Shown here: in pieces, positions 1 through 8,245 of the stretch
Layout: each line of letters opens with the position of its first letter
Position numbering within the stretch: position 1 is the first letter of the stretch
Assembly: GCA_904420225.1 (NCBI GenBank)
Contig: CAJFUP010000006.1
Span: 1-32,913 of the forward strand
DNA length: 32,913 nt
From: an uncultured Lachnospiraceae bacterium
Lineage (GTDB): Bacteria; Bacillota; Clostridia; Lachnospirales; Lachnospiraceae
Reading direction: 5' to 3'
Notes under the pieces: generated by a model
Database searches by the model: none
What the model was told of the DNA's origin: nothing
Seen by the model: the letters and a program-made list of their open reading frames with translations, nothing else
Position numbers and translations under genes: made by a program

Positions 1-1
1 C

Positions 2-577
2 ATGAGCAAATATTCTTATGACCGGCTGAAACAGCGGGTTGCCCAGGGGGCCACCCTGTATCTTTCCATGGATGATGGATTCCTGACGGAGTTTGAGGAG
101 CTGACCGGCCTGCGCGTGGTGCTGGCCAGAAATGCGGAGGATGAGGGAAGTCTTTGTCTGCCGGACGGTCAGCAGATTCCCTATCACAGCTGGCACATCT
201 TAAAGCTGCTGGCCACACGGGCCGAAGTTTTGGCGCGGGATTCCCAGGGCGATCCGTTTATCACCCGGGCTGCCTATGGAAAGGGACCGGTCTTATTTGT
301 GAATTTCCCCCTTGAGCGCATGCTGATCCACAGACCGGATTGCACGGAGGAAGCCTTCCATGTCGTATACAGGGATCTGTTTGCCCCCATCTGGTCGCAA
401 AAATGTGTGATTTCGGAAAATCCCCATATCGGCCAGACCGAGCACAAAACCCATGACGGCGCCATAGCCGTACTGATCAATTACTCTTCCGTGCCCCAGC
501 CGACCCGGCTTTGCCTCCATGAAGCCTTTGTCATCGACAAGGATATTGATATAACCACTGTTTATTTTTGTACCTGA
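2..577 (+). CDS. C-terminal part of a putative glycoside hydrolase (cellulase/beta-galactosidase-like), 5'-truncated by the window edge
   Basis: ORF open to the left edge; 'GPVLFVNFPLE' and a terminal beta-sandwich-like segment 'GAIAVLINYSSVPQPTRLCL' resemble C-terminal domains of clostridial GH5/GH42-like enzymes. Family is tentative. Confidence 0.45.
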   Translation: MSKYSYDRLKQRVAQGATLYLSMDDGFLTEFEELTGLRVVLARNAEDEGSLCLPDGQQIPYHSWHILKLLATRAEVLARDSQGDPFITRAAYGKGPVLFVNFPLERMLIHRPDCTEEAFHVVYRDLFAPIWSQKCVISENPHIGQTEHKTHDGAIAVLINYSSVPQPTRLCLHEAFVIDKDIDITTVYFCT

Positions 578-608
578 ACGGGCACATGATACCAAGGGAG
601 AGAAATAT

Positions 609-1448
609 ATGAAGACTCTTTATTTTCGTGATATGCCAAAGGAAACATACGGAATTGGTATTAGAGAGACAGTCTTAACTTCCGGCATTCCCACGGAACT
701 GCATACTCATGACTTCTGTGAATTGTTTTTCATAAAGAAAGGAGAAATGATTCATTTTTTCAACTCAAAATCGTTTCTCATGCGCCGAGGCGATTTTTGT
801 CTGGTCCATTTCTCAGACATCCACTGCTTTCAAAAATATTCCAAAGAAACGGCGTCCCTGATGAATATTTCGTTTCCCACTGATGTCTATGAGCATTTGC
901 TCAAGCCCGCCGGATTTGGCAGTGAACCGAAACCGCTCAGCCGCAAAGGATCGCTCAGCGCCGCGCAAATGCTCATTGTGGAAGAGTTATTGGCTCTGCT
1001 GCTCCGTGTGGAATTGCTGCCGGAAGAGATGCCGCTGCATAAAAAATCCTTGGTTCTGAGTCTTTTGCAGACTATATTACTTTCCCAGACCATTTCTGAC
1101 GCGCAGACCCCCTCCCATATTCCCACATGGCTGTGTCAGGCTGTGGATGCCTTACAGCAGCCAGATATCCTGCAGGAGGGGATCACGGGATTGGTTCGGG
1201 TGAGCGGGCGCAGCCAAGAACATCTCACCCGGCAGCTGCAAAAGTATTATCATCAAACTCCCAGCCAGATCATCAATAAGATCCGCATTGACCGCGCGCA
1301 GGAATTACTCTCCTCCACCAAACTGCCTATCTTGGAGATTTCCATGAGAGTAGGATACGAAAGCGTATCCTACTTCAATCGCCTGTTCATGCAAAAGGTG
1401 GGGATGTCTCCCAGAGACTATCGAAACAGCCTGCAAAATTTTGTTTAA
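609..1448 (+). CDS. AraC family transcriptional regulator (cupin-like N-terminus plus C-terminal HTH)
   Basis: C-terminal 'IRIDRAQELLSSTKLPILEISMRVGYESVSYFNRLFMQKVGMSPRDYR' is a classic AraC/XylS HTH; N-terminal 'IPTELHTHDFCELFFIKKGE' is cupin-like. RBS 'gggagag' upstream. Confidence 0.93.
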   Translation: MKTLYFRDMPKETYGIGIRETVLTSGIPTELHTHDFCELFFIKKGEMIHFFNSKSFLMRRGDFCLVHFSDIHCFQKYSKETASLMNISFPTDVYEHLLKPAGFGSEPKPLSRKGSLSAAQMLIVEELLALLLRVELLPEEMPLHKKSLVLSLLQTILLSQTISDAQTPSHIPTWLCQAVDALQQPDILQEGITGLVRVSGRSQEHLTRQLQKYYHQTPSQIINKIRIDRAQELLSSTKLPILEISMRVGYESVSYFNRLFMQKVGMSPRDYRNSLQNFV

Positions 1449-3124
1449 CTTCTTGAAAATTCCTCTAAAATGTGGATCCCACTGCTGGTTCCAATGCGCT
1501 CCGCTCCAGCCTCCATCATCTCCCTGCAGCTTTCCCATCCCCGGATGCCGCCGGAGGCTTTGACCTTCACGTTCTTTCCGGCGGCCGCCTTCATCAGGCG
1601 CACATCCTCCGCGCTGGCACCCGCCGTGCCAAATCCCGTGCTGGTCTTGATGAAATCCGGCTTCACCCGGGAGGCGATCTGGGATGCTATACAAATCTCC
1701 CGCTTTGTCAGATAGCATGTCTCCAAAATCACCTTGCAGACTACTCCTTCCCGGTGGCACACTTCCGTCATGTTTCGCATTTCTTCTTCAATATATGCAA
1801 GATTCCCCTGCTTCAGCTGCCCCACATTGATGACATAGTCGATCTCTTGGGCCCCGTCCCGTATGGCCTGTTGGGCTTCCAGAACCTTCTCCTTTATCGT
1901 AGTCTGCCCAAGTGGGAAGGAAACCACCGACGCGGCGCGCACGCCGCTGCCCTCCAGGCATGTCCGGCACAGGCGGACGGCCGCCGGATTTACCATGGCA
2001 CAGGCAAACCCGTTTTCCCTGGCCTCTCGGCACAGACACCGAATCTCTTCCTCTGTGGCATCGGCCCGCAAAAGTGTATGGTCAATCATCTGGGCCAGCT
2101 GCCGCCTGCTCATGGGTTCCAGCTTCTTCTGATTCGGATCCAGGTCCAGATATGCCATGGTGGCGGGCATTTCATGGCCAGTATTGACTTTCGTCTCATC
2201 CGCCACCAGGTCAAAACAAGAGATCACCAGCTTTCCGTTCCAGATGATGGGTTCTCCCGGCTGATCCAAACCGCCGTCCAGTCCGTCGCAGTCCGGGCTC
2301 TGGGCCAATTTTTTCACCGTTCCTTCCCTATCCACGGCCACAATGGCGTTTTGGTTGAAATCTGCGATATAGATGGTTCCGTCCTCCCCGCAGATCATCC
2401 CGTCCGTGGATTTCAGCCGCTCATAATCCCTGGCAAATACCGTATTGGAGGCACAGGTGCCGTCCTCGGCAAAGGTCAGTTTATGGACCGCTCCATCGCC
2501 GAAGTTTCCCACGTACAGGTTTCCGTCTGCGCCGAATACGATGCCGTCCGCCCCGTACTGACATTCCTCATTATCCGTCACAAAGGTGGAAAAAATATGG
2601 GGATCGTCCAGCGTATTGGTGACCTGTACATTCCGCTCATCCAGCCCAAATCGGTATACACAGCTGACCAGATGGCCCGACGGATGGGAAACCCGGGCCA
2701 GACGACTTTGCGTCACATACATATATCCGTTCCGGATCCGGATGCCGTTGGGATGTTCCATGCCGGTGGCAACGGTGTGCCACTCCAAAATGCCATTTTC
2801 ATCGGCCTTTATTTTGAGAATTCTTCCCTTAAACGCCAGCCCCTCTCTCCCGGACCACCCCTGATTGTCGCAGAGATATATATTATAATCCGCATCAAAG
2901 GCGATACCCATATTTCTGGCAATGCCGGTTTCCGGGTGGACCGGCACATCAAACCATTTTGTAATTTCCATGTCCTGGGGATCTATGCGGATGACACAGC
3001 CGGACAGAGAATCGTCCGCAAAATTGGGACAGGACACAATGAGTCTGCCCTCCCAGTCAATCTCCATTCCGTCCGGTGTACACACATAATCCGGCAGTAC
3101 GGCAAAAAGCTTCGATTTCTGCAT
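1445..3124 (-). CDS. Fusion protein: SMP-30/gluconolactonase-like beta-propeller (about 2114-3124) plus deoxyribose-phosphate aldolase (about 1445-2113)
   Basis: Single 559-aa ORF. N-terminal repeats 'PDGMEIDWEGRLIVSC', 'GADGIVFGADGNLYVGNFGDG', 'STDGMICGEDGTIYIADFNQNA' are SMP-30/LRE-like. C-terminal 'MIDHTLLRADATEEEI...FIKTSTGFG...VKVKASGGIRG' is DeoC with both active-site lysine motifs. RBS 'aggagtgaaaggggagc' before ATG at 3124. Confidence 0.88.
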   Translation of the reverse strand: MQKSKLFAVLPDYVCTPDGMEIDWEGRLIVSCPNFADDSLSGCVIRIDPQDMEITKWFDVPVHPETGIARNMGIAFDADYNIYLCDNQGWSGREGLAFKGRILKIKADENGILEWHTVATGMEHPNGIRIRNGYMYVTQSRLARVSHPSGHLVSCVYRFGLDERNVQVTNTLDDPHIFSTFVTDNEECQYGADGIVFGADGNLYVGNFGDGAVHKLTFAEDGTCASNTVFARDYERLKSTDGMICGEDGTIYIADFNQNAIVAVDREGTVKKLAQSPDCDGLDGGLDQPGEPIIWNGKLVISCFDLVADETKVNTGHEMPATMAYLDLDPNQKKLEPMSRRQLAQMIDHTLLRADATEEEIRCLCREARENGFACAMVNPAAVRLCRTCLEGSGVRAASVVSFPLGQTTIKEKVLEAQQAIRDGAQEIDYVINVGQLKQGNLAYIEEEMRNMTEVCHREGVVCKVILETCYLTKREICIASQIASRVKPDFIKTSTGFGTAGASAEDVRLMKAAAGKNVKVKASGGIRGWESCREMMEAGAERIGTSSGIHILEEFSRS

Positions 3125-3189
3125 AAAGCTCCCCTTTCACTCCTATTTCTATTTAATCAATTGCGAATTACACAAATCACCAGCGGATC

Positions 3190-3377
3190 ACCCTTATGGG
3201 ACTCAATTTGGTTAAACCATAAGCGGGGAACGGACGCACCCTGCCGAGATCCGTCCACTGGGCTGCGGCCTCTGCCGCAGCCGGGTGGGTCAAATCCCTG
3301 TCAGGCGCATCCGCTCCCCGCTGCCTGCGCGCACACAGCAGTACCCATGCGCCCAACTGCCCGGGCCGCTGCGCTTA
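3190..3377 (-). ncRNA. Candidate structured RNA or structured intergenic repeat between the DUF3881 gene and the lactonase-DERA fusion gene
   Basis: Arm 3222-3243 pairs with 3302-3322; inner 8-bp perfect stem 3261-3268/3275-3282 (ggctgcgg...ccgcagcc); flanking 7-bp stem cttatgg 3193-3199/ccataag 3217-3223. In the long arm the non-Watson-Crick positions are A-C on + and hence G-U on the minus-strand RNA. Confidence 0.45.
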
Positions 3378-4253
3378 CGCAAAATATGCTTCTCCCATCA
3401 TCCATACCTGCCCTTTGAACCGGCGGCCGGTTTCCGGCACACCCAGCAGGTCCTCTCTGTTGATCACCACCGATACAGGAATATCATTGGTAACCACAGT
3501 CATGCGGTACACTTCCTCACCTGTGACGGAGTTGGTGAGAAGCTCCACATTCTCAATATCTCCCATGAGAGTATACTGATCGCATTCCACGCCTGTGGGC
3601 ATGAAAAACGAGTCGATCAGCGTGTACATATCGCATTTACTGATCTGTTTATTTAACTTGGTATAAAGATTCATTTCATCCAGAGTCAGGCTTTCCATGG
3701 CCGAGGCATCCCCTCCACGGGCCGACTCAATCATACTGGTACGTTTTTGGGACGCGATCCGGGCCGACTCGATCTGCTGCTTCGTCTTGCGGATGGGAAG
3801 GATGATCTTACCCTCATCGGACAACCCCGTCAGGCACACTTCCTTTCCCCTGGGCAATCTGCCCGTTCTGGAAAACAGCTCCCGCATCTCCATGAAATTG
3901 GTCAGATAATAAATCAGAGAAACCCCCACCCGGTAATCTTCACACAGACCGGCATAGGAATCCTTTTCCCCCTGCTTACTGAACGTGCTCACTGTCTGGC
4001 TGGACACCACGCGGCTGACAGAATACGGGTAATAATACTCCAGCTGGAAGTTTCCCTCCTCATCCTCTTCCCCGCACATGGCAATGCCCATATCCTTTGC
4101 CACCTCTTTCAGCAGCAATACCATGTTGGTCTCTTCATCAACCTGTATGATCTTCATATAATCCGGTTCTTTTGCGAACTGATCCAGATATTCTTTCCAC
4201 TTCTTTTTCCGGATATCGTTGCGAAATCCGACCGATCGAAGATAGCTGTGCAT
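3375..4253 (-). CDS. DUF3881 family protein
   Basis: 'MHSYLRSVGFRNDIRKKKWKEYLDQFAKEPDYMKIIQVDEETNMVLL...' matches remembered clostridial DUF3881; start set at ATG 4253 with RBS 'AAAGGAG' instead of the upstream ORF start at 4331. Confidence 0.75.
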   Translation of the reverse strand: MHSYLRSVGFRNDIRKKKWKEYLDQFAKEPDYMKIIQVDEETNMVLLLKEVAKDMGIAMCGEEDEEGNFQLEYYYPYSVSRVVSSQTVSTFSKQGEKDSYAGLCEDYRVGVSLIYYLTNFMEMRELFSRTGRLPRGKEVCLTGLSDEGKIILPIRKTKQQIESARIASQKRTSMIESARGGDASAMESLTLDEMNLYTKLNKQISKCDMYTLIDSFFMPTGVECDQYTLMGDIENVELLTNSVTGEEVYRMTVVTNDIPVSVVINREDLLGVPETGRRFKGQVWMMGEAYFA

Positions 4254-4308
4254 GAAGGCTCCTTTCTCTATTTCCGCAGGCGCAATGGCCTGCCCCTGTC
4301 CGCTTCCG

Positions 4309-5586
4309 TCAGCGAATTTCCGTCTTTCCACCCATGTATGGACGAAGCGCTTCCGGAATTCTCACGCTGCCGTCGGCCTGAAGGTTATTCTCCAAAAACG
4401 CAATGAGCATACGGGGAGGCGCCACAACTGTATTGTTCAATGTATGCGCAAAATACTTGCCCTTTTCTCCTGTGACGCGGATCTTTAAACGGCGCGCCTG
4501 GGCATCGCCCAAATTGGAGCAGCTCCCCACCTCAAAATACTTTTTCTGTCTGGGAGACCAGGCTTCCACATCCACAGACTTCACCTTCAAGTCCGCCAAA
4601 TCGCCGGAGCAGCATTCCAAGGTGCGCACCGGAATATCCAGACTCCGGAACAGATCCACCGTATTCTGCCACAGCTTATCAAACCACATCATACTGTCCT
4701 CCGGCTCACAGACCACAATCATCTCCTGCTTCTCAAACTGGTGGATGCGGTAAATACCTCTCTCCTCAATGCCATGGGCGCCCTTTTCTTTGCGGAAGCA
4801 CGGAGAATAACTGGTCAGCGTTCTGGGAAGCGTCTCGGCGGGGAGAATGGTGTCAATGAATTTTCCGATCATGGAGTGCTCACTGGTGCCGATGAGGTAA
4901 AGATCCTCTCCCTCAATCTTGTACATCATGGCGTCCATCTCCTCAAAGCTCATGACGCCGGTGACCACATCGCTGCGGATCATAAAGGGCGGCACGCAGT
5001 ATGTGAATCCGCGGTCAATCATAAAATCCCTGGCATAGGAGATGACAGCGGAGTGCAGTCTGGCAATGTCCCCCATGAGGTAATAGAAACCGTTTCCGGC
5101 CACTTTTCTGGCGCTGTCCAAATCAATGCCGTGGAACCGCTCCATGATCTCTGTGTGGTACGGAATCTCAAAATCCGGCACCACTGGCTCGCCAAAACGC
5201 TCCACTTCCACATTTTCACTGTCATCTTTGCCGATGGGCACCGACGGATCAATGATATTGGGGATGGCCATCATGGCCTTCTTCAGTCTGGCCTCCACAT
5301 CCTTTTCCTCTTCCGTCAGGGCGTTGACCCGGTCAGCTCCGGCTGCTACCTGCGCTTTCACTGCCTCAGCCTCTTCCTTCTTGCCCTGGGCCATGAGACC
5401 GCCGATCTGCTTGGACAACCGGTTTCTATCGGCGCGAAGTGCCTCCACCTCTTTCTTAATCTCGCGATTGCGGATGTCCAGTTCCAGCACCTCATCCACC
5501 AGAGGAAGCTTTCTATCCTGGAATTTATTTTTTATATTCTGTCTCACCACGTCCGGATTCTCCCGGACAAACTTAATATCTAACAT
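4309..5586 (-). CDS. serS: Seryl-tRNA synthetase
   Basis: 'MLDIKFVRENPDVVRQNIKNKFQDRKLPLVDEVLELD...', class II aaRS motifs 'FRKEKGAHGIEERGIYRIHQFEKQEM', 'NNTVVAPPRMLIAFLENNLQADGSVRIPEALRPYMGG'. RBS GGAGG directly upstream of ATG 5586. Confidence 0.98.
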   Translation of the reverse strand: MLDIKFVRENPDVVRQNIKNKFQDRKLPLVDEVLELDIRNREIKKEVEALRADRNRLSKQIGGLMAQGKKEEAEAVKAQVAAGADRVNALTEEEKDVEARLKKAMMAIPNIIDPSVPIGKDDSENVEVERFGEPVVPDFEIPYHTEIMERFHGIDLDSARKVAGNGFYYLMGDIARLHSAVISYARDFMIDRGFTYCVPPFMIRSDVVTGVMSFEEMDAMMYKIEGEDLYLIGTSEHSMIGKFIDTILPAETLPRTLTSYSPCFRKEKGAHGIEERGIYRIHQFEKQEMIVVCEPEDSMMWFDKLWQNTVDLFRSLDIPVRTLECCSGDLADLKVKSVDVEAWSPRQKKYFEVGSCSNLGDAQARRLKIRVTGEKGKYFAHTLNNTVVAPPRMLIAFLENNLQADGSVRIPEALRPYMGGKTEIR

Positions 5587-5963
5587 GGTAACCTCCTTCC
5601 GCACAAAAAACACCTCCCCGCCATTTGTCCGGAAAAGATGTTTTTCTGCTCCCTGCACGCGCCTCATTGTGCAGCAAACTGTGTACATTTTTAGTACGCC
5701 CATTATATATCAAAATATACCAGAATACAAGAGGTTCCTGAGAATTGTGTGGATTGGACAGATTCTTGCGGCTATCAAAACGGATACGCTTCCTCCATCA
5801 CATCTGTATATGTTATGATGATGGAGAGAGCAAACAATATTTGCCACGCAATTTTAAACAGACGCGAATATTCTCTCTTGTTTCCTGTCTATATAAGTGA
5901 AAAGGCAAAAGCAGCCCGCAAAGCCCGGGTAGCTGGGCAAAATCCATTTTACTGGGGGTAGTT

Positions 5964-6515
5964 ATGGAAGATCAGCAAATCATTACTCTTTATTGGAACC
6001 GAGATCCGGAGGCCATCCGTCTGAGCGGTCAGCAGTATGGCTCCGTCCTGCACCGCATTTCTTATAACATTCTGTCCAGCCATGAGGACAGTGAGGAATG
6101 CGTCAACGACACATACCAGCGGGCCTGGGAGTCCATGCCTCCCAACCGGCCGGACAGCCTGCTGGCCTATCTGGGGAGGATCGTCAGAAATCTCTCCATC
6201 AATCTCTGGAACAAAAACCATGCCCACAAGAGAGGCGGTCATGTGCTCCTATCGGAACTGTCAGAATGTGTCTCCGGCGGCCCCACCGCCGAGGACGCGG
6301 TGGAGACAAGCTTTCTCACGGAAGTTATCTGCCGCTGGCTATCTTCTCTGCCCCGGGACGACCGAATTTTGTTTGTACGCCGCTACTGGTTCGGAGATGA
6401 TTTAAAGACATTGGCCGCCCATGGCCGCACCACACCCAACCGGCTGGCCGGACGTCTTTTCCGGCTTCGCCAAAAGTTAAAAGAACGCTTGGAACAGGAG
6501 GGAATTCCACTATGA
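5964..6515 (+). CDS. ECF-type RNA polymerase sigma factor (sigma-70 family)
   Basis: Region 2 'SHEDSEECVNDTYQRAWESMPPNRPDSLLAYLGRIVRNLSINLWNK' and region 4 'LSSLPRDDRILFVRRYWFGDDLKTLAAHGRTTPNRLAGRLFRLRQKLKERL'. RBS 'ggggg' upstream. Confidence 0.93.
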   Translation: MEDQQIITLYWNRDPEAIRLSGQQYGSVLHRISYNILSSHEDSEECVNDTYQRAWESMPPNRPDSLLAYLGRIVRNLSINLWNKNHAHKRGGHVLLSELSECVSGGPTAEDAVETSFLTEVICRWLSSLPRDDRILFVRRYWFGDDLKTLAAHGRTTPNRLAGRLFRLRQKLKERLEQEGIPL

Positions 6516-8038
6516 AAAAGAAAAAAGAAGAAAAACTCTTTGACGCCATCACCAATATTCCCGATGACATGATACAGGAAGCGGCAGACGCCGGGAAAAA
6601 GCGGCCGTTTTTGCTGCGGCACAAATGGCCGGTACTGGCTGCCTGCAGCCTGACGGCCGTGGGCCTGCTCTTCTTCTTCCCCCAGCCAACCCCTTCCCCG
6701 GGAGGCCATGAGCCCCATACGGCCATTGGTGTGGAAAACACAGACGGGACCAGCTCCTCTGCGGCAGAAACCGATCCCTCTTCCGGCGGTCCAGATGCCC
6801 CCACAGATGGCTCCCAGGAAAGCGGCTTCATGGATTCTCCGTCTTCCGGCTTCGCGGGACAGCTGGCAGATATTCTATTTCCCAAGGCCCTGGCCTATGA
6901 CGACTACGATGCAAAACACCAGCTCCTGGAATCCAATCCCGTGGATGAGACATTTATAAGCGCGGTGGATGCCTTTTCCTATGAAACCGCCTCCGCCATC
7001 CTCTCCCAATCCCAGGACAATGTGAATTATTCCCCCATTTCCCTGTATTATGCCCTGGCCGTGGCGGCCTCCGGCGCAGACGGGGAGACGGCACAGGAGC
7101 TGCTTTCACTGCTGGGCGTCTCCGACAGCCAATTTTTATCCCAGCAGTGTTCCAACCTATATCGCTGTCTCTACACAGAAAATGAAATGGGTTCTCTCAA
7201 GATTGCCAATTCCCTGTGGATGGATCGGCGATATACCTGGAAAGACACATTCATCCAAAATGCTGCGGATCACTTTTACAGCGCCTCATTCAGCGTAAAT
7301 TTTTCCGACGGACGCACAGGGAAACAGATGGCGGACTGGATCTCAGAACAGACCGGGCATACACTCACTCCCAATCTTTCCCTGAGCCGTGAGCAGATTT
7401 TATCCATCCTGAACACCATTTATTTCAAAGACCAATGGTTCACCCGCTTTGACACCGACAAAACGGCTTCTGCTTCCTTTTATCCCACCGATGCCGCCCC
7501 GGTGGAATGGGATTTCATGAATACGACCCAATACGGCTCCTTCGTCCGCGGCGATACTTGGGTGCGCGCCTCGCTGCAGCTGAAAAACGGAGGCAGCATG
7601 GTATTCGTCCTTCCCGATGAGGGAATCTCTGTCCGCGATCTGGTGGCCACACCGGAACAGACTGCCTCTGTCTTCCAAGAAGGGGAAACCATATACGGAA
7701 CGGTGACCTGGTCCATACCGAAATTCCAATTCAGCACCTCCCTGACCCTTGGGGAGCTGGTACAAAGTCTGGGAGTGACATCTGCCTTCCGTACGGATGC
7801 AGATTTCTCCGGAATGACAGACGCCCCCGCTTACTTCTCCTCCATCCGCCAGGATACGTATATCGGCATTGATGAAAACGGCGTAGAGGCCTCTTCGTTC
7901 ACACTAATCAACCTGGACGGCAGCGCAATGTCTGATAACGAGGAAGAAATGATCCTGAATCGCCCCTTCCTCTATGGCATCACAACTCCCGACGGCTCCC
8001 TGCTCTTCGTGGGAATCTGCGAGAATCCGGCGGGCTGA
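6512..8038 (+). CDS. Membrane-anchored serpin with anti-sigma-like N-terminal segment, translationally coupled to the ECF sigma factor
   Basis: ATGA overlap with the sigma gene. N-terminus 'EEKLFDAITNIPDDMIQEAADAGKKRP' plus TM 'WPVLAACSLTAVGLLFFF' (codons about 6626-6679) resembles clostridial ECF partner proteins. C-terminal about 360 aa is a serpin: 'VNYSPISLYYALAVAASGADGETAQELLSLLG', 'NTIYFKDQWFTRFD', hinge 'GIDENGVEASS', 'NRPFLYGITTPDGSLLFVGICENP'. Confidence 0.9.
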   Translation: MKKKKEEKLFDAITNIPDDMIQEAADAGKKRPFLLRHKWPVLAACSLTAVGLLFFFPQPTPSPGGHEPHTAIGVENTDGTSSSAAETDPSSGGPDAPTDGSQESGFMDSPSSGFAGQLADILFPKALAYDDYDAKHQLLESNPVDETFISAVDAFSYETASAILSQSQDNVNYSPISLYYALAVAASGADGETAQELLSLLGVSDSQFLSQQCSNLYRCLYTENEMGSLKIANSLWMDRRYTWKDTFIQNAADHFYSASFSVNFSDGRTGKQMADWISEQTGHTLTPNLSLSREQILSILNTIYFKDQWFTRFDTDKTASASFYPTDAAPVEWDFMNTTQYGSFVRGDTWVRASLQLKNGGSMVFVLPDEGISVRDLVATPEQTASVFQEGETIYGTVTWSIPKFQFSTSLTLGELVQSLGVTSAFRTDADFSGMTDAPAYFSSIRQDTYIGIDENGVEASSFTLINLDGSAMSDNEEEMILNRPFLYGITTPDGSLLFVGICENPAG

Positions 8039-8050
8039 AAACAGCCCGCC
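8029..8050 (+). terminator. Probable terminator hairpin of the sigma-serpin operon
   Basis: Perfect 9-bp stem GGCGGGCTG/CAGCCCGCC with AAAA loop, followed by only a short T run; overlaps the serpin stop codon. Confidence 0.6.
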
Positions 8051-8245
8051 TTTGGCTCGAGTCCATACATTATCTCCATTGACTCCGTATACTGAGATCT
8101 CCCCCCGCTGCGGCAGCTCTTCTCAGGAAGTCGTTTCCCAGCCCACATACACGCCTCCCTTGGCATCTTGATATGTCCAATTACATCGATATACCAGGCT
8201 CTGAGCCTGCGGCCATCCCAGATTTCACCAATGGGCGCTGGATTC

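Noticed and set aside
3222-3322. tRNA-like appearance (gggtcaaatccc T-arm-like motif with closing GC-rich arms)
   Set aside because: No anticodon/D-arm arrangement, no CCA, and the arms are too long for a tRNA; kept only as a candidate structured RNA.
1472-3418. 648-aa plus-strand ORF
   Set aside because: Antisense shadow of the lactonase-DERA gene; low-complexity His/Pro/Leu-rich translation with no recognisable domain, and it also runs through the structured intergenic element.
4254-4331. Upstream ORF start for DUF3881 (4331)
   Set aside because: It would overlap the serS 3' end and lacks an RBS; ATG 4253 has a strong AAAGGAG.
5587-5963. T-box leader upstream of serS
   Set aside because: No T-box-like AGGGTGGNACCGCG sequence and no terminator/antiterminator hairpin seen on the minus strand.
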